This document shows, in pieces, positions 57,090-64,000 of a stretch of 64,000 bases of DNA. This DNA is from Hemileia vastatrix (lineage: Eukaryota; Basidiomycota; Pucciniomycetes; Pucciniales; Zaghouaniaceae): NCBI GenBank assembly GCA_030280995.1, contig JASXTE010000009.1:33705501-33769500 (forward strand), in the 5' to 3' direction. The notes under the pieces were generated by a model that saw only the letters and a program-made list of their open reading frames with translations, searched no databases and was not told the origin of the DNA. The position numbers and the translations under genes are program-made. Within the stretch, counting starts at the first letter, position 1; the number at the start of each line of letters is the position of its first letter.

Positions 57090-58258
57090 AGTATGGCACC
57101 TAAGTACGTAAATGGAGTTATTACGGCATCCAAGATTGGCATTATTATTTTTATATAAGGGTTTTATTTAATTTATTGGAGTTTAAAATATGAAGAAATT
57201 GGTCACGAGCGAATGCCTATACAAAAACAATTTATTTTACAGAGAAAGCTTATTTTTACGGTCTGAAAAATTTATAAGTATCAAGTCGAGTCACTCAAGA
57301 ACCTTGGGAAATTTTCCCAGAATTTTTACTATTTTTCTTATATTTTTAAATGAATTTTAAAGTTTTATAGAAATATTTACGTTTTCAGAAATTACTTAAC
57401 TTCGATGAATTTTCACGGGGTAATTAGAGCTGCGCAGACTACGAAAATTAGTTTGGTATGTAAAGGGGAAGTTGCTCTATTATGTGTAATTTTTCTAGAT
57501 TTTTTATTATAGTTTTAAGGTTCTAATTGAGTCCGGAAGTCCGGACGGACTCCGTTTCGACTCCGTACGGACTCTGCTTTGACTCCGTACGGACTCCGCT
57601 TCGACTCCGTACGGACTCCATTTGGACTCCGCTTCGGCTCCGTACGGACTCCGTACGGGCTCCGGATTGACTCTGGAAGAGCTCTGGAGGGGAAAACTTA
57701 GGCACGTGACTAGGAATACTTAAGCGCTTCTCAAACTCGAAATTGAGGGGAGGACACATCATACAGCTTAATCTTTAACCACCACGGTCTCATTTTTTAT
57801 TACTCAACAAATTAAATAAATTGTAATACCCTTATAACTTTATATTTTTTTATATTTAACATTTTAGAAATACTATTCAACAATTTAAAACACACTTCAT
57901 ACAGGGTATCTTTAGAAAGGTCTTCGTCGCTGGGACTTGATTATTGCTGTCTCATAAAAATTCAAATTATTATAAAAACATAAAAGTCAATCTTTTCAGA
58001 TCTTTCACTGGTACACCTTAATTGTTGTTATCAGTATTTCTTTTCTCAACAGCCACTTTTATTTAAATCTCAATAAGTGTTAATTATTTTAGAGTTTCAT
58101 TATTTTATAAATCAGATCCAAGTAGATTGGTTAGCTTAGTGATTTAGAATTCCCATTTTGATATTTTTGTTGGAAGGACGGGGTTTTCAGCTAAATCCAC
58201 ATATCTCCTCTGGATTCTGCTTACAGCAAGGCAACTGTAAGAGTTTACCTTACCATAG
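57090..58258 (+). repeat. Element D 5' LTR (borders approximate)
   Basis: Lies between the point where the LINE-like frame stops and the tRNA-Lys primer site. The probable ends are imperfect inverted repeats (TAGTATGG at the left, CCATAGT at the right). The second LTR is outside the window, so the borders cannot be verified. U3 contains a CpG-rich array (57530-57670). Confidence 0.6.
57530..57670. promoter_or_regulatory. CCGTACGG palindrome array in element D LTR
   Basis: The palindrome CCGTACGG occurs at 57563, 57585, 57607, 57640 and 57651, plus a variant CCGGACGG at 57541. All spacings are multiples of 11 (22, 22, 22, 33, 11), within GACTCCGTACGGACTCCG units. A set of helically phased binding sites in U3 is a fair reading. 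Confidence 0.55.
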
Positions 58259-58259
58259 T

Positions 58260-58276
58260 TGGCGCCCAACGTGGGG
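58260..58276 (+). promoter_or_regulatory. Primer-binding site for tRNA-Lys
   Basis: TGGCGCCCAACGTGGGG directly after the LTR is complementary to the 3' end of eukaryotic tRNA-Lys (…CCCCACGTTGGGCGCCA). Element D is therefore tRNA-primed, unlike B. Confidence 0.85.
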
Positions 58277-58327
58277 TTCAATTTCTCTAGCTTTCTTTAA
58301 AGACTTACTTGGATCAAGAATGTTATT

Positions 58328-58390
58328 AGCCTGCAAGAGGCTTATTTTCTGGAACTCTAATTGGATTTTTGTTATTGGCCTGCAAGAGGC
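58328..58390 (+). repeat. Two leader copies of AGCCT-GCAAG-AGGCT hairpin
   Basis: TATTAGCCTGCAAGAGGCTT and TATTGGCCTGCAAGAGGCTT lie 49 bp apart in the untranslated leader. Each can form a 4-5 bp stem with a GCAAG loop, similar to the hairpin motif repeated inside pol. Confidence 0.6.
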
Positions 58391-58433
58391 TTGTTATTTT
58401 ATCGATTGTTAACGCTTTTCTTTACTTATTGGG

Positions 58434-61043
58434 ATGTCTTCTTCTGCTGTTGCTTCTGGATCTTCTAACCCTCTTACTCCCTCAGTTAGAATTGTTTCTT
58501 GGGATGGCCCAAAGTTTGATGGGGAGGAGGTTAAATGGTTCATTAGCAGGTATGAAGCTGCTGCTGCTGTTGATGGTGCTTCTCATGTGGATATGGTGAA
58601 GCAAGTTAGGTTTTTTATTGCTGATAGGGAAGTGGAAAAAGAGGTTATTGCTATGCAGGCATTTAAGGACAAGGATTGGGTTAAGCTTTCTAAAGCTATG
58701 GTTGATAGATGGGGTGTTAGGTTTACTATGATGGACCTCAATAAAATTGTTGGAGACTGGCAAGCAAAAGGTGGAGTTTCTTCTATGGCTGACTTCAAAA
58801 AGCTCTGTGTTCAGCTTGATGAAGTGGTGGAATATCTCATACTGGTGGACGAGTTAGTGCATGAGAACCAAGCAAAAGATTTGTTTTGGACAGCATGCAG
58901 CAGGGATATTCGAATGGACGTCTTAAAGGATCTTTCAAGAAAAGATTTGATGAAGGAACTGCCTAATGGTGAGCAAAAACTGCCGGCTCTGGAGGTTATC
59001 AAGGACAACATTCAAGCCCATCTAAATTTATTGGCGTTGGACAAATATCAAGAGTCATGCACTCAATATGTTAGCAAGGTTAGCCAAGTTTTGGCCGAAA
59101 ACAACAATATTATGGTCAAAGCCCAGGAGGCCAAGAAGGCTCAAATGGGATTACCTGCTGCTAAAGTTGAGGGTAATGTAGATAATAAGATGGTCGATCA
59201 CCTGGCCGATTTAACGAAACAATTAAAAATATTTGTTCAAGAAACCCAGAAGGCCAATAAGGCCCCAATCGCTTCTTCGTCGACGTCAACTTCTTATCAG
59301 TCTAGAGGGTATGAACGTCGAAATTATAATGGCAATAATAATGGTAACCGCTTCCCAGGCAATGGGAGAAATGGTGGGAATGGTGGTAATGGATATAGAG
59401 GTGGCTATGATGAGCCAAAGGTGTGCTCCTATTGTAATAGGAGGGGGCACAGAGCAACAGTTTGTTTTGCTCTTGATAAGGATATGGATGCTGGGCGAGT
59501 TTTATTCGATGGTAAAGTTTATAAATTTCCTGATGGTTCGTTCATCAAGCCCAGTGATGGACAGTCTCCTTCTGATTTGGTCAGAAGAAGTTTAACGGCT
59601 GAAAGGAGAGCCAGATTTGAAGAGGTGACGGATGAAGATGTTAATGCCAAGAGTGGGAAAAATGGTAATGGTAATGGTGGTAAAGCTGAAAAGGGCAAGG
59701 AGAAAGAGGTCAGTAAAGCCACATTTTCTACTTCTTTTGGTGGTTTAGAGCTGGTGACGGTTGCCCAGGTGGAGGGTAGCTGTATGGCTGGCGAATACGA
59801 TGTTAATGCTGCTAGAAGAGCAGCTGCTACTAAGGCGAAGAGTAGCATTCAGAGCCAATTGAGGGCTAATCCTGGCAAGGCCAATAACAAAGTGAACCCT
59901 TACTCTAAGGACAAGAATTCTAGTGCTCAAACTGCCGTCAACAAATTGAACCCTTACTCTAAGGACGAATTATATAAAATGCAGAAGGGGATTGCTGATA
60001 TGGGGCCCCCTAGTTATGGCAAGTTTGATTTAAATGGTGAGCCTATGCCAGAGGATGATTCGGATTCTGAGGAGGACGTACCGTTGGCGTCTCTACCCAG
60101 ACCAAGTTTTAGCAGTCCCATCCCAATGGAGGGTGTAAGAAGGACTAGCGATGGATCAGGATTAGTGCAAGAAGCTGGTGACGGAGTTAGGGTTATAGAA
60201 AGTGAAGATGTTATTATGGGAGGTGAAGATGGCTTGGTTGGACCTCAAGAGGTACCCAGGGCCAAGGTTGTTAAATCAAAGGTCCAGTATGAGCGGCCGG
60301 TAGTTTCTGGTCAAGCTAATGCGATGGACGCAGTTTTGAATAGGGTGAATCAACTTCAGATTCCCTTATCTTTGGGGGAGTTATTTACGATTAGTCCGGC
60401 GCTTGCTGAAAAGCAAAAGAAGAATTTGACGAGGCGTCGGGTTTCCACTGGAGAGGTGGAATATATTTGTGAAAATGCTGAAAAGTTTGGGGAAGATGTA
60501 GATACACATTTTTCCGCTCCCCTGGGTTACCTGGTGGTAACTCTTAATGGTAAAGAAGTAAAGGCCTTGGTCGATTCAGGGTCTCAAATTAATTTAATTT
60601 CATTGGAGCAAGCAACGAGTATAGGCTTGCCAATTAAAAGTGGAACTGGGGGAAACCTCAGAGGCATTGGAGGGCATGCAACAGAGCTGATGGGTACAGC
60701 TGAGCATGTCAGGTTAGGCATTGGTGGATCTGTTGGTAAGGTTCACTTTTATGTGGCCAGAGGAGCAGTCAAAACTGTTCTTGGTGGTCCTTTTTTGATG
60801 GATTTTGAGGCCAGGATAGGGTATCAAGCTGGCATGGGGATTAGTTTGGAGATCACTGGTGAAGATATGCGGAGGTTACATATGCGGTTAGCGCCTCCTG
60901 GAGATGAAGGTTGGGAAACACAGCCAGGGATTACTACTCTGTGCCAGTGTTGTGTTTGCACCAAGAAGCGGCATATAAAACGGACAGCTTCTGGTGAATT
61001 ATGTTTGTTGGAAAGGGATGAATGCCCTCATTTTTTGGGGTAG
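58434..61043 (+). CDS. Element D Gag-protease
   Basis: 869 codons, intact. The N-terminal capsid-like region (VRIVSWDGPKFDGEEVKWFISRYE; about 200 residues, helical) resembles gag of basidiomycete gypsy elements. A Gly/Asn-rich linker leads to a classical zinc knuckle CSYCNRRGHRATVC (C-x2-C-x4-H-x4-C) at about residues 327-340. After a long Lys/Asp-rich linker comes the aspartic protease (YLVVTLNGKEVKALVDSGSQIN, D-S-G) at about 700-800. It ends TTT-TTG-GGG-TAG with pol overlapping in the -1 frame, so protease is made with Gag and RT/IN only after a shift. Element E is a relative. Confidence 0.9.
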   Translation: MSSSAVASGSSNPLTPSVRIVSWDGPKFDGEEVKWFISRYEAAAAVDGASHVDMVKQVRFFIADREVEKEVIAMQAFKDKDWVKLSKAMVDRWGVRFTMMDLNKIVGDWQAKGGVSSMADFKKLCVQLDEVVEYLILVDELVHENQAKDLFWTACSRDIRMDVLKDLSRKDLMKELPNGEQKLPALEVIKDNIQAHLNLLALDKYQESCTQYVSKVSQVLAENNNIMVKAQEAKKAQMGLPAAKVEGNVDNKMVDHLADLTKQLKIFVQETQKANKAPIASSSTSTSYQSRGYERRNYNGNNNGNRFPGNGRNGGNGGNGYRGGYDEPKVCSYCNRRGHRATVCFALDKDMDAGRVLFDGKVYKFPDGSFIKPSDGQSPSDLVRRSLTAERRARFEEVTDEDVNAKSGKNGNGNGGKAEKGKEKEVSKATFSTSFGGLELVTVAQVEGSCMAGEYDVNAARRAAATKAKSSIQSQLRANPGKANNKVNPYSKDKNSSAQTAVNKLNPYSKDELYKMQKGIADMGPPSYGKFDLNGEPMPEDDSDSEEDVPLASLPRPSFSSPIPMEGVRRTSDGSGLVQEAGDGVRVIESEDVIMGGEDGLVGPQEVPRAKVVKSKVQYERPVVSGQANAMDAVLNRVNQLQIPLSLGELFTISPALAEKQKKNLTRRRVSTGEVEYICENAEKFGEDVDTHFSAPLGYLVVTLNGKEVKALVDSGSQINLISLEQATSIGLPIKSGTGGNLRGIGGHATELMGTAEHVRLGIGGSVGKVHFYVARGAVKTVLGGPFLMDFEARIGYQAGMGISLEITGEDMRRLHMRLAPPGDEGWETQPGITTLCQCCVCTKKRHIKRTASGELCLLERDECPHFLG
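61031..61043 (+). promoter_or_regulatory. -1 frameshift site, Gag-PR to Pol of element D
   Basis: The heptamer T-TTT-TTG (61031-61037) is in the slippery register, three bases before the gag stop. Slipping -1 gives FFGVVGADHSN, which is the pol frame. No strong downstream stem was found by eye; AGTG/CACT could form only a short one. Confidence 0.65.
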
Positions 61044-61298
61044 TGGGGGCTGATCACTCTAATGTTGTAATCTCTCCTCAGGATGAGATCCCGGATTGCA
61101 ATAGGTCAGCTCACTTGGAGATAATTCAAGTGGATTCTCAATTATTTTCTGTTAATATTACTTTGGAGTGCAAATATGTTATGGACTTTTCTATATGTTT
61201 ATTGGATTTACCCGGTTTTTCTATTAAATTTAAAAACGGTGAAAAAGGCAAAATGGGCCAAATTAGGTTGGATAAAAATTGGAAGGGTATGTTTTGTG

Positions 61299-63522
61299 AC
61301 CTCCAGCAAGAGGTTAAACTGCAATTATCTCCTTCTATCACGGACCTCCAGCAAGAGGGTAAACTGCGAAAATCTTATCAAAATCCAATAAAAAATCTCA
61401 GTATAATTAAAACACAAAAAAATAATTTTTGTGAAAATTCAATTCCGGTTCTCCAGCAAGAGGTTAAACTGCCAACTTTCTTTACGGGTGATTTACTGTT
61501 GGATAAGGGAAGCAAAGGTGTTGGAAAATCTGTTTATCAATTAGACGAGGGAAAGGAAAAAAGGGTAAAATTTAAAAATGAAATAAAATATTTCTCCAAT
61601 TTTTCTTATTCCGATTCTGGCGATGAAGAAGATTCATTTGATGAAAGTTTTAATGGCGATACAAAAGAAAATGTTTTACCTCAAGTTAATTTAGATGTGG
61701 AAGCAGCCAAATATAAGAAAGTAGCAAATAAAGTTCGACCTATTAATGAGCCGCTACCTGCTGAATTAAATCCACCTTTGAGAAGACCAAGGTTATCAAG
61801 AAATCCTTATGAAAGTCCCTTGGTAAAGAATCCGCCTGAATTTTCTGAGACGTCAAGAATCACTTTTGAGAGACTGGGTGTTGTTAATTTTGGACCTGAT
61901 GGTTGGTTGTCTGGAGAAGAGAAGAAGTTGTTGTTGGATGTGATGGTCAAGCGAGAGAAGGCCATTGCTTTTGTAGAAGAGGAGAGGGGTGTGTTGAAGC
62001 ATTCCTATGGGGAGCCTTACAAGATTCCTGTGGTATGTCATGAACCGTGGCAGCAGAAACCGATTCCTATTCCGGCTGCATTGAAAGAAGCTTATATCGA
62101 AGTTGTCAGAGAACGGATACGCACTGGACTTTATGAGCAATCAACGTCAAGTTATTCTAGTCCGGTATTTTGTATCAAGAAACCAAATGGCAAGCTTAGA
62201 GTTGTTCATGATCTTAGGGAATTAAATAGGGTTACAATAAAGGATGCTGGAATACCACCTAGTGCTGAGGAGTTTGTTGAAGCATTTTCAGGGAGAGTGT
62301 GTTATGGTTTGGGAGATATTATGGGTGGATATGATGAGAGAGAGTTACATCCGGACTCAAGGCCTCTCACTACATTCGATACGCCACTAGGACGTTTACA
62401 GTTAACAAGATTACCTCAAGGAGCAACAAATTCGGTTGCAGTTTATCAAGCTCAGATGGCTTGGATCCTTCAAGACAAAATTCCACAATATGCTGGAATC
62501 TTTATAGATGATGGAGGAATTAAGGGACCAACAACCGACTATGATAACCAGGTGTTGGAAGAGAATCCCGGGATACGCAAATTCATTTGGGAGTTTGCAA
62601 TTATATTAGAAAGAATCTTGTTTCGAATTGAAGAGGCTGGTTTAACTATTTCAGGTTCAAAATTTTCATGTTGTGTGCCAGCCTTAGAAATATTAGGCCA
62701 TGTGGTATGTAGAGAGGGTAGGATTATGTCCAAGAAGAAAGTTAACAAAATTCAGTCCTGGCCAAGACCCAAGAATACAACCGAAGTTAGAGGGTTTTTA
62801 GGCGTTTGCGTATATGTTAGAATGTTTATTAAGGACTTTTCTTCATTGGCAGCTCCATCGAGACGGTTAACGAGAAAGGATGCAGACTGGCAGTGGGATG
62901 AAGAGTGTGAGAAGGCGTTTGAGAAGTTGAAGGAGGTTGTGGGGAAGGATTTAGTCCTGCACAAGTTGGATTATGGAAAAGATGCTGGTAGAATTTATTT
63001 AGCAGTTGATTCAAGTCAAGTTGCAGCTGGGGCGGGTTTGTCTCAGATGGATAAAGCTGGTTACATCATGCCAGTTAGGTATTAATCTGTAGTATTTACT
63101 GAGGTCGAATCAAGATATTCTCAACCAAAATTGGAATTATGTGGTGTGGCGAAAATACTGAAGAAACTTCAGCATATTTTGTGGGGGCAACATTTTGAGT
63201 TGCAAGTGGATGCGAAATCGTTAATCCAGATGATTAATTCCCCAAGTTTACCGAACGCACCCATGACGAGATGGGTAGCTTTTATTCAACATTTTTTGTT
63301 CGATTTAGTTCATAAGCCTGGCAAAACTTTTACTATGCCAGATGGTTTATCAAGGAGACCACCCACTGAAGAAGATTCAGACTCAGAAGAGTTCGATGAA
63401 GATATACCTATTATCAAAGCCAGCACTAAAGGAGCTGAAGACTTTCCATACCTCCCCCATGAGGTTAAACTGGCAGGACTATTATGTTTAGATTATGGTG
63501 ATGATGACCTCCACCAAGAGGA
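61299..63522 (+). repeat. Five in-pol copies of ACCTC-loop-GAGGTTAAACTG motif
   Basis: Copies at 61299, 61344, 61449, 63450 and 63507. The stem ACCTC/GAGGT (or CCTC/GAGG) is kept, while the loop differs (CAGCAA, CAGCAA, CAGCA, CCCCAT, CACCAA). TAAACTG follows each time. The encoded peptide is L-Q-Q-E-V-K-L or close to it. Three copies lie between protease and RT, two between RNase H and the expected integrase. Confidence 0.7.
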
Positions 63523-64000
63523 TAAACTGGAAAATAGTTTTTATGTTAATAAAGGTGTTGGAAAAGGTGTAGATAAATTCGGCAGAGAGGAGATAGAAGA
63601 ATATGTGGTGTATGTAGAGGAAGATGGATTGGTAGTGTGGGATAGTAGTAAATTAAGGAATGGTGTATATGTTGGAGAATTAGAGAATTTAAATAAAAGG
63701 GTGGATAAAGAGAAAGAGGTATTTTTGAATACGGTTTTCGAAGGATCCAAAGGTTCAGAAGAAAAACATCGACATAGCTCGATTAAAGATTTATTTAGGG
63801 GTCAACAATTATTGGCTCATTCATGTGCAGGTGATATTGGTGATAGAGAAGTCCCTATTGATGTTATATTAATCGATTTTCAAGATGAAGTCTGGGGTCA
63901 GACTGGTTTTTATTTTTTGTTAGTCAAATATTTGTTGACTTTAGAGAGGCCAGAAGATTGTGAAGACGATGAATGGGTGGCTATCAAGAGGAAGTCATCT

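Larger units (their letters stand above)
61022..64000 (+). pseudogene. Element D Pol: RT, RNase H, runs off window
   Basis: The -1 frame runs from the shift site to 63085, then past TAA (63083-63085) to the window end. It opens with about 300 residues of linker carrying DLQQEVKL-type repeats. RT follows: PVFCIKKPNGKLRVVHDLRELNR, then GIFIDDGGIKG (F-I-D-D active site, near 62500) and EILGHVVCREGR. RNase H (IYLAVDSSQVAAGAGLSQ) is interrupted by TAA after MPVRY and goes on as SVVFTEVESRYSQPKLELCG, a Glu-to-stop change by comparison with relatives. A spacer with two more repeats follows, and integrase should start beyond 64000. It belongs to a gypsy clade common in basidiomycetes. The first residues overlap gag by 22 bp; an independent ATG at 61022 is possible but unlikely to be used. 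Confidence 0.85.

Noticed and set aside
58434..61043. Element D Gag as a cellular zinc-knuckle protein
   Set aside because: Followed by protease, a frameshift site and RT in the standard order and preceded by LTR and tRNA-Lys primer site.

Overview
The window reads as nuclear DNA of a repeat-laden fungus, most likely a basidiomycete and plausibly a rust (Pucciniales). Three lines of evidence support this. The host genes have short GT-AG introns, often with very long T runs before the acceptor. The retroelement families include chromodomain Ty3/gypsy elements and gypsy elements of basidiomycete type. There is also a TET/JBP-like dioxygenase of the kind expanded in basidiomycetes. The assignment is an inference; no rRNA or species marker is present.

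Layout. (1) 1-12015 is the right part of a PIF/Harbinger DNA transposon (PIF1) whose left end lies before the window. It holds a broken transposase and a nested Ty3/gypsy element (A, 3036-11749, TSD GAATT). (2) 12014-16487 is an old gypsy gag-protease remnant (E), split by PIF1 and by a 3.3 kb non-autonomous CACTA-like foldback element (12444-15780, TSD ACA). (3) 16.5-22.8 kb is non-coding, with diverged duplications, simple repeats and an LTR relic. (4) 22.8-28.9 kb is the only host gene island: ICP55 (-), SPT4 (+), an unnamed PIP-box protein (-) and GRC3 (+), arranged as divergent and convergent pairs with very short spacers. (5) 29638-44584 is a second PIF/Harbinger element (PIF2) with clear 19 bp TIRs and an AAT TSD. 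It contains a decayed transposase, a nested Ty3/gypsy chromovirus (B, 31553-39993, TSD TTTGC), a C/G-rich foldback, a decayed TET/JBP-like gene and a Myb/SANT-like gene. (6) 44.7-47.4 kb is a decayed Ty1/copia pol on the minus strand. (7) 47450-57084 is a C-rich, LINE-like ORF1, cut by element C (48080-56521, minus strand, TSD ACAAC; same family as B) and apparently ended by element D. (8) 57.1-64 kb is the 5' part of gypsy element D, which runs off the window.

Most notable observations. Elements B and C both carry, antisense to pol and next to the 3' LTR, an intron-containing gene for a protein with a six-cysteine Zn2Cys6-type cluster, an NLS-like motif and an RVxF-like motif. B appears self-primed (Tf1-like) and has a textbook -1 frameshift signal; D has a second frameshift signal. 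A and D carry dispersed short hairpin motifs. PIF2 carries a TET/JBP-like gene between its TIRs. Several ORFs are broken by CGA-to-TGA changes, which suggests CpG methylation and deamination. All motif and homology statements come from reading the sequence and recalling family features; no database search was run.
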